Shown: positions 26,981-35,612, counted from the stretch's first letter. The stretch is 64,000 nucleotides of DNA from Candidatus Neomarinimicrobiota bacterium (GCA_021734025.1 JAIPJS010000001.1:310001-374000), one strand, 5' to 3'. Numbers and translations are program-made. The notes: generated from the sequence alone by a model not told the origin.

Positions 26981-28234
26981 TTGGATAAATTAGTTGCACA
27001 CGGCGGTAATATTTTGACCGGGCATATTCCGGTTAGCGGTGCCAAAAATGCGGTTTTGCCCATTATGACGGCGGCGATATTGGCTCCCGGAAAATACACG
27101 ATACGGAACGTCCCGAATCTCCGGGATACGCGGACCATGTCAAAGTTAATTGAAATTATTGGCGGAACGGTCAAACTGGACTCCGGGACTATGGAATTGG
27201 ATACCTCGGGAGTGAACAATCCTGAGGCGCCCTACGACCTGGTGAAAACCATGCGGGCCTCCTTTTATGTATTGGGGCCGCTGCTGGCGCGGTTCGGCGA
27301 GGCACGGGTTTCGCTTCCGGGAGGATGTGCATGGGGACCACGGCCGGTCGATCTGCATTTGCGAGGCATGGAGGCTCTCGGTGCAAATATTGAGTTGGAC
27401 AGCGGTTATATTATCGCAAGGGGTGATCAACTGACTGGGGCCGAATTCACCATGGATATCTCCAGTGTCGGTGCCACCGGTAATACTATGATGGCTGCGG
27501 TGCTGGCAGACGGCGTAACCACCATCGAAAACGCCGCCAGGGAGCCGGAAATAGCCGCTCTGGGGCGTTTCCTGAATGAAATGGGGGCTGATATATCCGG
27601 GATCGGTACGGACGTCCTGGAGGTACGTGGCGTCAATGATCTGCATCCCACGGATTTTACGGTGATTCCGGATCGAATTGAAGCGGGAACCTATCTCGTG
27701 GCAGGTGCAATGATTGGCGAGAATCTTGAGATAAGTCCGGTGGTCCCCAAACATATGAAAGCGATCATCGAAAAGGTGCGGAACGCAGGGGCAATCGTCA
27801 AAATCAGTGATGAGAAAATCACAGTCACCCGTGCAGATAAAATTCAGGGAATTGATATTACTACCGCAATATTCCCGGGATACCCGACGGATATGCAGGC
27901 CCAGTGGATGGCGTTTATGGCGACGGCTGATGGAAGTGCCGTGATCACGGAAGAGATCTATCAGGACCGGTTTACTCACGTGGCTGAACTGAATCGTCTG
28001 GGCGCCAACATATCTCTGGAGGGAAATGTTGCTGTCGTCAAAGGTGTAAATTCCCTCAAAGGGGCGCCGGTGATGTCTACGGATATCAGGGCAAGCGCAT
28101 CGCTTATTCTGGCAGCGCTGGTCGCGGAGGGACGTTCAGACATCCAGCGTATCTATCATATCGATCGCGGCTATGAACAGATCGAAAAGAAACTGCAGGG
28201 CATCGGCGCCGATATTGTGCGGGAAAGTGCGTAA
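26981..28234 (+). CDS. murA: UDP-N-acetylglucosamine 1-carboxyvinyltransferase
   Basis: MurA transfers enolpyruvate from PEP to UDP-GlcNAc, the first committed step of peptidoglycan synthesis in the cytoplasm. The 417 residues include the N-terminal substrate motif SGAKNAVLPIM and the catalytic-loop Cys in PGGCAWGPRPVDLH (about residue 116), the cysteine that fosfomycin alkylates. TTG is the start, with AGGGAG upstream. It closes a compact acpS-nnr-VanZ-recN-murA run. Confidence 0.96.
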   Translation: MDKLVAHGGNILTGHIPVSGAKNAVLPIMTAAILAPGKYTIRNVPNLRDTRTMSKLIEIIGGTVKLDSGTMELDTSGVNNPEAPYDLVKTMRASFYVLGPLLARFGEARVSLPGGCAWGPRPVDLHLRGMEALGANIELDSGYIIARGDQLTGAEFTMDISSVGATGNTMMAAVLADGVTTIENAAREPEIAALGRFLNEMGADISGIGTDVLEVRGVNDLHPTDFTVIPDRIEAGTYLVAGAMIGENLEISPVVPKHMKAIIEKVRNAGAIVKISDEKITVTRADKIQGIDITTAIFPGYPTDMQAQWMAFMATADGSAVITEEIYQDRFTHVAELNRLGANISLEGNVAVVKGVNSLKGAPVMSTDIRASASLILAALVAEGRSDIQRIYHIDRGYEQIEKKLQGIGADIVRESA

Positions 28235-28266
28235 GGGTAAAAATGGCCATGTAAAAGGAAAAATGA

Positions 28267-28303
28267 GTCATCCCAGGCGAGCGAGCCGAACCGAGGGATC
28301 TCG
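28267..28303. repeat. Degenerate GTCATCC...GAGGGATCTC element
   Basis: The stretch from GTCATCCCAGGCGAG to CCGAGGGATCTCG resembles a dispersed repeat type seen in many bacterial spacers, here in one imperfect copy. It lies between murA and the threonine aldolase gene. Recognition is by eye. Confidence 0.4.
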
Positions 28304-28386
28304 TCGTTTCCACTCCGAAGTCTGAATGTGGTGATGAAATAAGGAACGACAAGTCAAATGGATTCTACCAACATTAAAGTCGAACT

Positions 28387-28475
28387 GACAAATGGGTACT
28401 GATAACCGGACACTAAACGCAAGACTTATGACGGTCTTAACAATAACACTGTAACACGCTAACACGGTTTTAGGA
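28387..28475. repeat. Start-proximal repeat element, copy A (8-bp tandem NNTAACAC)
   Basis: Three 8-bp units ending TAACAC occupy 28442-28465, followed by GGTTTTAGGAG, which supplies the ribosome-binding site of the aldolase gene at 28489. The flank to the left (CCGGACACTA, GACTTATGACG) has a counterpart at 34612-34700 ahead of another gene, so the two spacers share a related block of roughly 85 bases. Confidence 0.6.
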
Positions 28476-28488
28476 GTTACTCTTCATT

Positions 28489-29514
28489 ATGATTGATTTA
28501 CGCAGCGATACCGTAACCAAACCATCCGAAGCAATGCGAAAAGCCATGGCAGCGGCAGAGGTGGGCGATGATGTCTTTGCCGAAGATCCGACCATTAATG
28601 CTTTACAGGAATATTGCGCCGATCTGCTCGGGAAGGATCGAGCACTCTATGTTCCCAGCGGAACTATGGCCAATCAGACCAGCCTGAATGCCCATACCCA
28701 GCCTGGCGACGAGGTTATATGTGAAAACGGATGCCACATCTTCAATTACGAAAGCGGCGCGCCGGCGCTGCTTAGTGGCATTCAGCTGAATCCATTACCC
28801 GGTAACCATGGTCTCCTGAGTGCTGATCAGGTAGAGGCAGCTATTCGCCCGGGGAATGTTCATCATGCTTCGACGAAAGTTGTGGCTCTGGAGAATACGC
28901 ATAACCGGGCTGGCGGAGTGATTTATCCGCTGGAGACAATTCGGGAAATTGCAGAAGTGGCGCGTAACCATGACCTGATTATGCATCTGGATGGTGCCCG
29001 GCTGATGAATGCGGTCGTAGCTGCAGGAATCAATCCGAAGGAGTACACGCAATATTTCGATTCGGTAACGCTCTGCTTCAGCAAGGGGCTCGGTGCGCCG
29101 GTCGGATCTATTGTGGCTGGAAACGCTGATTTCATTCAGCGGGTGCATCGGTACCGGAAGATTTATGGCGGTGGGATGCGCCAGGCCGGCATTATAGCGG
29201 CAGGTGCCCTTTATGCTATCCAAAATAATGTGGAGCGGCTTGCGGAGGATCATCAAAACGCAAACAGGCTGGCAGAGGGGATCGCCGGAATCGATGAAAT
29301 TGGTATCGACCCGGAATGGGTGCAGACAAATATCGTGATCTTCGATGTGGATCCGGCCTGGATGACCGCAAAAGAATTGTGCCATAAACTCGGAGAACAA
29401 GATATCCTGCTGCTACCCATGGCCACACAAAAGATCCGGGCAGTCACCAATCTTATGGTCTCAAAAAAGGATATGGAAAAGACCATTTCCACTATCCAAG
29501 ACCTTCAAAAGTAA
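28489..29514 (+). CDS. ltaE: Low-specificity L-threonine aldolase
   Basis: A 341-residue PLP-dependent fold-type I enzyme splitting L-threonine or allo-threonine into glycine and acetaldehyde. It begins with the family opening IDLRSDTVTKPS, has GDDVFAEDPT, and the PLP lysine in VTLCFSKGLGAPVGS. Length agrees with the family. The AGGAG upstream is 12-13 bases from the ATG, somewhat long. The spacer ahead contains the 8-bp tandem element. Operon partners are not obvious; the next gene begins 38 bases on. Confidence 0.93.
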   Translation: MIDLRSDTVTKPSEAMRKAMAAAEVGDDVFAEDPTINALQEYCADLLGKDRALYVPSGTMANQTSLNAHTQPGDEVICENGCHIFNYESGAPALLSGIQLNPLPGNHGLLSADQVEAAIRPGNVHHASTKVVALENTHNRAGGVIYPLETIREIAEVARNHDLIMHLDGARLMNAVVAAGINPKEYTQYFDSVTLCFSKGLGAPVGSIVAGNADFIQRVHRYRKIYGGGMRQAGIIAAGALYAIQNNVERLAEDHQNANRLAEGIAGIDEIGIDPEWVQTNIVIFDVDPAWMTAKELCHKLGEQDILLLPMATQKIRAVTNLMVSKKDMEKTISTIQDLQK

Positions 29515-29552
29515 TCCGAAATATCTTTTCAGCTCAACAGGGGAGGCCAACC

Positions 29553-30332
29553 ATGGACTTTAATCTCATTAAAACCGATGTCCGGGAGAACGGAATTGCT
29601 ACGGCGGCACTGTTCCGTCCCAATTCGTTAAATGCGTTTAATGCGGAATTAATTGGTGAACTTATCCGATACTTCGAAAATATCGGTGATGACGAGACGG
29701 TAAGAGCGGTCATCCTGACCGGCGATGGCGAGAAAGCGTTTGCCGCCGGAGCGGATATTAAGGAAATGTCCGGTATGAGTTCACAGGAGGCCAAAGAGTT
29801 TGCGCTCCGCGGTCAAAAGCTGACGAATCTGATTCAGCATCTCGGAAAGCCGGTCGTGGCTGCTGTCAACGGATACGCGTTAGGTGGCGGATGTGAGGTT
29901 GCCCTGGCGTGTCATCTGCGATTCGCTTCGGCGAATGCAATTTTTGGCCAGCCGGAAGTCGGTCTCGGTTTAATTCCCGGCTGGGGCGGCACCCAGCGAT
30001 TGGCACGGCTCATTGGTTCCGGTTTAGCGACAGAGTTGATTATCTCCGGGAAGAAAATCGATGCTGCCACTGCTAAAAATATCGGATTAGTGAACGAAAT
30101 TTACAGCCAGGATGAATTGCTGGATAAAACGATCGAGTTCCTGGCGGGTGTACGCCAGCAGAGTCCGAATGCGGTGTCGCTTTCTCTGGAAGCGATTAAC
30201 CGGGGTATGAATATGACCCTCGCCGAGGGACTTCACCTGGAAGCTGACTTGTTTGGGCTGGCGTTCAGTTCCCAGGAGAGCACCGAAGGGACTCAGGCAT
30301 TCATCGAAAAGCGGAAGCCGGATTTTTCTTGA
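29553..30332 (+). CDS. Enoyl-CoA hydratase/isomerase (crotonase family)
   Basis: A 259-residue crotonase. The oxyanion-hole segment AFAAGADIKEM, the first catalytic Glu in GYALGGGCEVAL, and the second in FGQPEVGLGLIPGWGG match classical enoyl-CoA hydratases of fatty-acid beta-oxidation (addition of water to 2-enoyl-CoA). No other beta-oxidation genes are next to it. GGGGAGG lies just upstream of the ATG. Exact substrate chain length cannot be read. Confidence 0.92.
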   Translation: MDFNLIKTDVRENGIATAALFRPNSLNAFNAELIGELIRYFENIGDDETVRAVILTGDGEKAFAAGADIKEMSGMSSQEAKEFALRGQKLTNLIQHLGKPVVAAVNGYALGGGCEVALACHLRFASANAIFGQPEVGLGLIPGWGGTQRLARLIGSGLATELIISGKKIDAATAKNIGLVNEIYSQDELLDKTIEFLAGVRQQSPNAVSLSLEAINRGMNMTLAEGLHLEADLFGLAFSSQESTEGTQAFIEKRKPDFS

Positions 30333-30378
30333 TTGAACCGGAGTGTTATTAACGCGAAAGCGGATAGGCAATTGACGT

Positions 30379-31338
30379 ATGTTGTGGTTGAATTTTTTGG
30401 GATTTGTGTTCGGATTCATTCTCTTGGTGAAGGGGGGCGATTGGCTGGTAGATGGCGCATCGGCCCTGGCAAAACGCTTCAATATCTCTGACCTTGTTAT
30501 CGGATTAACAGTTGTCTCGTTCGGGACTTCGGCTCCCGAGTTATTGGTGAATATTTACGCCTCATTTGCGGAAGTGGAAAACATCGCACTTGGAAATATC
30601 TTTGGAAGTAATGTGGCCAATGTATTCCTGGTACTCGGGGCGGCGGCTTTGTATAAGCCGTTAACACTGAAAGGACGGACCATCTGGAAGGAAATCCCGT
30701 TTGCCCTGATTATCACGTTGGTACTGGCAATCCTTCTGAATGATTTGTATTTCGTGGACAGCGGCGACAACATATTGAGTAACGGCGATGGATTGATACT
30801 GTTGACCTTCTTCGGGTTTTTTATGTACTACACTTACAATTCCAGCCTGGACAAAGAACTTATTGGAGAATTACCGGCCTTGTCATTACGGAAGTCGACT
30901 CTGTTTGTAATCTTCGGCATTATTGGCCTGGCAATTGGCGGAAAAATGGTTGTGGAGAGTGCTGAGTCAGCAGCTCTTTCTCTGGGCATCAGTGATGCCT
31001 TCATTGGATTAACTGCAGTGGCGCTTGGGACATCACTTCCGGAACTCATCACTTCACTGAATGCCGCATCAAAATCCAACTCCGACATTGCGGTCGGAAA
31101 TATCGTCGGTTCCAACATCTTTAACATAGCGCTGGTTCTCGGAGTCAGCAGTACAATCAAGGACATCCCATACCACCTGGATTTTAACATAGATCTGTTG
31201 ATGGCAACTCTTGCAGTTGTCATACTGTTTGGTTTTATGTTCAGTGGAAAACGAGGGCGTATTGATCGCTGGGAGGGTGCGTTTTTTCTGCTGATTTATA
31301 TTGGGTATATTATAATGCTTTACTTTACCAGGATGTAG
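30379..31338 (+). CDS. Calcium/sodium antiporter (CaCA, YrbG-like)
   Basis: A 319-residue inner-membrane exchanger with about ten helices arranged as two inverted repeats. Each half carries the alpha-repeat signature: GTSAPELLVN with GNIFGSNVANVFLVLG, and GTSLPELITSLNA with GNIVGSNIFNIALVLG. These acidic residues bind Ca2+ and Na+. It probably exports Ca2+ in exchange for Na+ or H+. Start ATG at 30379 has a weak ribosome site. Confidence 0.93.
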   Translation: MLWLNFLGFVFGFILLVKGGDWLVDGASALAKRFNISDLVIGLTVVSFGTSAPELLVNIYASFAEVENIALGNIFGSNVANVFLVLGAAALYKPLTLKGRTIWKEIPFALIITLVLAILLNDLYFVDSGDNILSNGDGLILLTFFGFFMYYTYNSSLDKELIGELPALSLRKSTLFVIFGIIGLAIGGKMVVESAESAALSLGISDAFIGLTAVALGTSLPELITSLNAASKSNSDIAVGNIVGSNIFNIALVLGVSSTIKDIPYHLDFNIDLLMATLAVVILFGFMFSGKRGRIDRWEGAFFLLIYIGYIIMLYFTRM

Positions 31339-31384
31339 GAAAGGATATGAAATTGGATACGAATTGTATAGCCGGAGGAAAGTT

Positions 31385-32386
31385 ATGTTGAGTAGATGGA
31401 TAGCCATTTTCCAGGGATGTAATCTCCCGGAAGGTGTTACCATGGATGAAGTAGATTTCATCAGCCGGTGGCTTGTGATTACGCGGGCGTGTGTCTTTTC
31501 CATGACCCTGACATCCGGAATTATAGGAGGTTTACTGGCCCTGACAGCAGGTGCTATTAATTGGTGGTATTGGCTGATAGCGGTTATCGGATTGATACTG
31601 GCCCACGCCTCTAATAACATGATTAACGACTATTTCGACTATCGCAACGGTACGGATGAGTCGGAAGATTATCCCCGGGGACTCTACTCGCCGCACCCGA
31701 TATATTCCGGATGGCTGAGTCCTACCAAGCTGATGAACGCGATTTTAATCGTGAATTTTCTCGATTTGGTCATTGCAATCTACCTGGCAGTGCAGGTTGG
31801 CTGGGAGGTGTTTATCTTTGCACTTGCGGGACTGTTCGTCAGCGTCTTTTATGTGGCGCAGCCGATTAACCTGAAAAAGCGAGGATTAGGTGAACTCGGC
31901 GTATTCCTTATTTGGGGACCGTTGATGATTGGCGGCACCTTTTTCGTAGTGAGCGGATACGTGCCGGGCTGGGCTTTTGCGGCATCGATCCCGTACGGGT
32001 TAACGGTGACCACCGTACTCATCGGAAAGCACATTGATAAAATTAAACCCGATCAAGACAACGGTGTCCACACATTGCCAGTCATCCTTGGAGAAGCGAA
32101 GGCACTATTTCTCAACAAGATCCTGTTTATTGCGTTTCACCTGATTGTTATCGTCCTTGTGCTCACGGATACCCTGGGATTTTGGGTGTTGATTTCACTG
32201 CTTTCACTGCCCAGGCTCGTGCGCGAAACCTGGCCGAAATACTCCGAGCCACGGCCGACGGAGAAGCCGGAGAAATATCCGGTGTGGCCATTGTGGTTTG
32301 TCTCCTGGGCGTTTCGGTACAACCGCCAGGCCGGCGGACTCTTCATACTCGGATTGATACTGAATTTGTTATTACCGATTGGTTAG
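31385..32386 (+). CDS. UbiA family prenyltransferase (MenA-like)
   Basis: A 333-residue membrane protein with about eight helices. The first aspartate-rich motif is NMINDYFDYRNGTDE (NDxxD type) and the second is DKIKPDQDNG, as in UbiA-type aromatic prenyltransferases. 1,4-dihydroxy-2-naphthoate prenyltransferase (MenA) is the nearest guess, but no menaquinone genes are nearby, so the acceptor is not settled. The ATG at 31385 has GGAGGAA four bases upstream and is chosen over an earlier in-frame start at 31364. Confidence 0.85.
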   Translation: MLSRWIAIFQGCNLPEGVTMDEVDFISRWLVITRACVFSMTLTSGIIGGLLALTAGAINWWYWLIAVIGLILAHASNNMINDYFDYRNGTDESEDYPRGLYSPHPIYSGWLSPTKLMNAILIVNFLDLVIAIYLAVQVGWEVFIFALAGLFVSVFYVAQPINLKKRGLGELGVFLIWGPLMIGGTFFVVSGYVPGWAFAASIPYGLTVTTVLIGKHIDKIKPDQDNGVHTLPVILGEAKALFLNKILFIAFHLIVIVLVLTDTLGFWVLISLLSLPRLVRETWPKYSEPRPTEKPEKYPVWPLWFVSWAFRYNRQAGGLFILGLILNLLLPIG

Positions 32387-32525
32387 GTCATATTATTTGG
32401 AAAAAGTAATATGAGGTGGAACTGGACTCAGTTCAATTGGGGGCACCCGAATTTAATTGTATATGTAAGACAGGGAAAAAACCACTGAAATGTCTCTTCA
32501 ATGAACCACCAAATAATCAGCGGAT

Positions 32526-32549
32526 GTAGGGACGCCATTTATGACGTCC
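32526..32549. repeat. REP palindrome upstream of the transposase remnant
   Basis: GTAGGGACGCC then ATTT then ATGACGTCC forms an imperfect hairpin. The same sequence with one change recurs at 33240-33263 in the same orientation. It is followed by GATGATAC in both. Confidence 0.85.
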
Positions 32550-32592
32550 GATGATACAGGATAATCATCGACATCACCCAAGTCTAATTCCC

Positions 32593-32616
32593 GGACGCGA
32601 TAAATCGCGTCCCTGC
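32593..32616. repeat. REP palindrome, inverted copy
   Basis: GGACGCGATAAATCGCGTCC then CTGC. It is the reverse complement type of the element at 32526 with the stem pair changed (GCGAT/ATCGC for GCCAT/ATGGC), a compensatory change that keeps the hairpin. Lies 24 bases before the transposase start. Confidence 0.8.
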
Positions 32617-32639
32617 ATGATGGTGAAAGGTGATAGCCA

Positions 32640-33243
32640 GTGAATTCAGAAGCTATTGACGGATTACCATATCGTGAATCGTCGCGATTATCCGGATGGG
32701 ATTATTCAAAAGCGGGGTGGTATTTTGTGACAATTTGCACACAGGATCGATATCCATTTTTCGGTGAAATTCAGCATAAAATCATTGGTCTGTCTCCAAC
32801 AGGATCCATTGTGTGGGAGGTTTGGCGCCAACTCCCTCAGCAATTTAATATGGTTTTGATTGATATGTTTGTTGTCATGCCAAATCATGTGCACGGTATT
32901 ATTCGAATTTTAGATAGGGGAATAACCCTAGATGATTTTAAAAAAGCCGACGCGGTAAATCGCGTCCAGACGGGGCAGCATGGGAATTCGGGCGGAGTAA
33001 CAGGACAAAAAAATCCGATGGCAACACAAAGGCATTTAGGTAGAATTATTCAGTGGTTTAAGGGACGATGCACATATGAAATTCATCAACAAGAGGGAAT
33101 TCGGATGGCAATCGAGGTATTATGACCGAAGAATTCGTGACAAGCGAGAATTAAGACGAATCCGTGATTATATCAGAGATAATACGGTCAATTGGGAAAA
33201 TGATAAATATTATTTCACGGAGTTGTCAGTGGATAATTTGTAG
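32640..33243 (+). pseudogene. REP-associated tyrosine transposase (RAYT), frameshifted
   Basis: The first frame (32640-33125) encodes the N-terminal two thirds of an IS200-like Y1 transposase: GWYFVTICTQDR, GEIQHKIIGLSPTG and the HUH metal site MPNHVHGII. It then runs into a stop. A shifted frame from about 33098 to 33243 continues the same protein: FGWQSRYYDRRIRDKREL, then IRDYIRDNTVNW, with the C-terminal tyrosine-containing helix. One frameshift near 33085-33100 therefore splits the gene. The stop codon of the second part is the first TAG of the downstream REP copy. Within the gene, 32949-32966 is itself a REP-like palindrome encoding DAVNRV. It is probably inactive unless frameshifting rescues it. 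Confidence 0.88.
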
Positions 33244-33263
33244 GGACGCCATTTATGGCGTCC
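33240..33263. repeat. REP palindrome overlapping the transposase stop
   Basis: GTAGGGACGCCATTTATGGC then GTCC, a perfect-stem version of the copy at 32526. Its second to fourth bases (TAG) are the stop codon of the shifted transposase frame. Confidence 0.85.
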
Positions 33264-33333
33264 GATGATACCCATTATTGGAGACTATCACAAAGATAGA
33301 GAAGGCGGACAAGAAGAATTAGTTTGAGAAACC

Positions 33334-34389
33334 TCAGCCGGATCCTTTGTCAATGGAATCGGCAGAAAGGTCGGCCGGCTCCACGGATTCCACTTCTTCT
33401 GCAGCCTCGGACACCTGTTCGAAGCGGAGGCCTTCCCTGAAAAAGTAGACCAGACCCAGCGCTGTCACCGGGATATAGTTTAATAAGTGGTTCACAATTG
33501 CAAATCCCAACGCGCCTTCGTTTGGCACACCATACAGAGCCAATGCCTGCACGATAGCAAAATGGAAGGTTCCGACATAGCCGGGTGAGGAGGGTATCAG
33601 GACACCGGCCGTACCAATGAGGAACACGACAATGCCTGATACGAAGGTCATGTCGTACAACGTGTCAAAGCGAAACGCGAGTAATATAAAGTAGACCGAG
33701 AATGCGAAAAGTGTCCAAATAAATAGTGTCTGAAAAATTATTTTCCCATAGTGTTGCGTTTGTCGCAGACCGCTGAGTCCCTCTAGGAACGATTCGGTAA
33801 TAGTCCCCAGTTTTTCAGCCAGCACGTCCGGGAATACATTGTAAATCCGCTCGAGAATATTTTGTGTCCGGCGTTCAAAGAATGTCAGGCCAAGCAGGAG
33901 TGTCAGTAAACCGATCGAGACGATGGAGACAATCGTAACCACCGATTGAAAGCGGGAGGGCAATGACGTAAATATTATCGCAATAATCAGGAAGGCGAGC
34001 AACCCGATGACGTCCACCAGGCGCTCAACGACCACCGTTGCCAGCCCGGCTGATTTTGAGACACCGGTACTTCGATCCAGAGCGTACACCCGGAGGATTT
34101 CGCCAAGGCGTACCGGCAAAATGTTATTGCCCATGTACCCAACCATCGTAGCACTAAACAGCGGATGAAACCGGATGGATTTCACCGGCTGCAGGAAGTA
34201 GTGCCATCGCCAGGCGCGGACGAAAAAACTCGCCATAAACAGAATGATGGCCGGCAACAGATACCACCAGTCCTTATCCTGCTGGAGCGTCTTAATAAAT
34301 TCATGCCACTGGATATTCCTGACCGCCAGCCAGGCGAACACCCCGCTCAAAGCCAAACCGATGCTGATCTGTATTATCCGTTTTCGCAT
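33334..34389 (-). CDS. Flippase-like membrane protein (LPG_synthase_TM family)
   Basis: A 351-residue integral membrane protein with about eight helices matching the lysylphosphatidylglycerol synthase transmembrane family (formerly UPF0104), the domain that flips lipids in MprF and is also found alone. Recognisable parts are RAWRWHYFLQPVK, GYMGNNILPVRLGE (the family signature), VVVERLVDVIG and IPSSPGYVGTFH. There is no lysyl transferase domain. The C-terminal 30 residues are acidic. Either ATG at 34389 or TTG at 34407 could start it; neither has a clear ribosome site. It is convergent with the transposase remnant and divergent from the SDR gene. Confidence 0.87.
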   Translation of the reverse strand: MRKRIIQISIGLALSGVFAWLAVRNIQWHEFIKTLQQDKDWWYLLPAIILFMASFFVRAWRWHYFLQPVKSIRFHPLFSATMVGYMGNNILPVRLGEILRVYALDRSTGVSKSAGLATVVVERLVDVIGLLAFLIIAIIFTSLPSRFQSVVTIVSIVSIGLLTLLLGLTFFERRTQNILERIYNVFPDVLAEKLGTITESFLEGLSGLRQTQHYGKIIFQTLFIWTLFAFSVYFILLAFRFDTLYDMTFVSGIVVFLIGTAGVLIPSSPGYVGTFHFAIVQALALYGVPNEGALGFAIVNHLLNYIPVTALGLVYFFREGLRFEQVSEAAEEVESVEPADLSADSIDKGSG

Positions 34390-34705
34390 AGAAACAGAAA
34401 AGTACAATTCGTCAACGATCCGGACAAATGATTCTTTTATAATTTTGGGTTATACTTAATAACTTCAAAAGTGGTTGAATGCTGGAGCAACGGATGTCCA
34501 TATAGGACCACGGATAATAGGTTTAAGGTATAGGAAGGGTATGAGGTAGCTCTCGCCTTAAGTCCGCAAAGCGAAGTTATAACGGAGAAAGTAGAAGGGA
34601 AAAACCGCCAAAGCGGAGACTATCAACAACTAAGACACTGGACTAATGACGTTTTTCGTGAACACGTGAACACGCTAACACCGTAACACAGTTTTTGGAG
34701 GACAT
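34390..34705. other. Divergent spacer holding repeat element copy B
   Basis: A 316-base spacer between two divergent genes. No protein gene is visible. It contains a small hairpin CCGCCAAAGCGG near 34607-34618 and the start-proximal repeat element described separately at 34612-34700. Promoters for both flanking genes should be here but none is clear. Confidence 0.5.
34612..34700. repeat. Start-proximal repeat element, copy B (8-bp tandem NNTAACAC)
   Basis: Four 8-bp units (GTGAACAC, GTGAACAC, GCTAACAC, CGTAACAC) occupy 34658-34689, followed by AGTTTTTGGAGG, the ribosome site for the SDR gene at 34706. The left flank (AAGACACTGGACTAATGACG) parallels copy A at 28387-28475. The two copies share layout, motif and the position just before a start codon. 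Confidence 0.65.
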
Positions 34706-35494
34706 ATGGATTTAGGATTACAGGGCAAATGTGCATTTATTGCCGGTGCCAGTAAAGGCCTCGGATACGCTACGGCGTTGCAACTGGCCAGAGAAGGGGC
34801 GAATGTCGCCATCTGTGCACGGACGGAATCGGACCTGCATGAAGCGGCTGAATCTATCCGGTCAGAGACGGATGTGGAGGTTTTAACTCTCCCGGGCGAC
34901 GTGAGCAATACCATCGATTTGGACGAGATTTTCGATGCCATCGAAAAGGAATGGCACCGGCTCGATATATTGGTAACCAATGCCGGCGGACCGCCTGCCG
35001 GCACCTATGAGCAGGTGGAACCGGCACAGTATCGCGACGCCACTGATTTAAATCTCCAGAGCACAATAGAGATGACATACCGGGCGCTGCCGCTTATGAA
35101 AAAGCACGAGTGGGGACGGATTATTGCGATTACCTCCGTTTCGGTGAAGCAGCCCATCGATAATTTGATTCTCTCGAATACGGCGCGGGCCGGCGTAGTT
35201 TCTTTCTGCAAGACGCTGGCGAACTCCGTCGGAGAGGTCGGTATTACGGTTAACGTCGTCTGTCCCGGAAATTTCCGGACGCAAAGAAGTATCGACCTGC
35301 TTAACAAGTGGGCAGAAGACGCCGGAATTACGCCGGAAGAGATGGAAGCCCAGCGGGTTTCGGCCGTACCGCTGAACCGCTACGGCGAACCGCAGGAAAT
35401 GGCAGATACCATTGCGTTCCTGGCATCCGAACGCGCCAGTTACATCACCGGGACATCCATCCAGGTGGACGGTGGGCTCGTCAAAGGAATTTAG
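34706..35494 (+). CDS. SDR family oxidoreductase lacking the YxxxK catalytic pair
   Basis: A 262-residue short-chain dehydrogenase/reductase similar to 3-oxoacyl-ACP reductases. The N-terminal nucleotide loop is GASKGLGYATA, NAGGPPAG follows, and the C-terminal TGTSIQVDGG is typical. Ser of ITSVSVKQP is present, but where the catalytic Tyr-x-x-x-Lys should be the protein reads LILSNTARAGV. A subgroup of FabG-like SDRs is known to lack the tetrad in just this way. Reaction unknown; true FabG activity is doubtful. Strong GGAGG before the ATG. Confidence 0.85.
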   Translation: MDLGLQGKCAFIAGASKGLGYATALQLAREGANVAICARTESDLHEAAESIRSETDVEVLTLPGDVSNTIDLDEIFDAIEKEWHRLDILVTNAGGPPAGTYEQVEPAQYRDATDLNLQSTIEMTYRALPLMKKHEWGRIIAITSVSVKQPIDNLILSNTARAGVVSFCKTLANSVGEVGITVNVVCPGNFRTQRSIDLLNKWAEDAGITPEEMEAQRVSAVPLNRYGEPQEMADTIAFLASERASYITGTSIQVDGGLVKGI

Positions 35495-35523
35495 CGAGAC
35501 CGTTTTAACCTCTATTGGGAAAT

Positions 35524-35546
35524 CCTCAACTGTAAAGTTGGCGAGG
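35524..35546. repeat. Hairpin with GTAA tetraloop, copy 1
   Basis: CAACT pairs with AGTTG around GTAA (35527-35540), with an outer CCT/AGG pair across a three-base bulge. It lies 30 bases after the SDR stop. See the related hairpins at 35617 and 50662. Confidence 0.55.
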
Positions 35547-35612
35547 AGAGCACCTACTTGTGAGTTTTTGAAAAATTCAAAAGCCAAAGGACAAACGAAA
35601 TTTGAACTGGCA

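Noticed and set aside
27146-27979. A 277-codon minus-strand frame inside murA
   Set aside because: Fully antisense to a confidently identified gene, with no recognisable domain.
34658-34689. Tandem 8-bp repeats as a possible CRISPR
   Set aside because: Units are contiguous and 8 bp long with no spacers; no cas genes are present.
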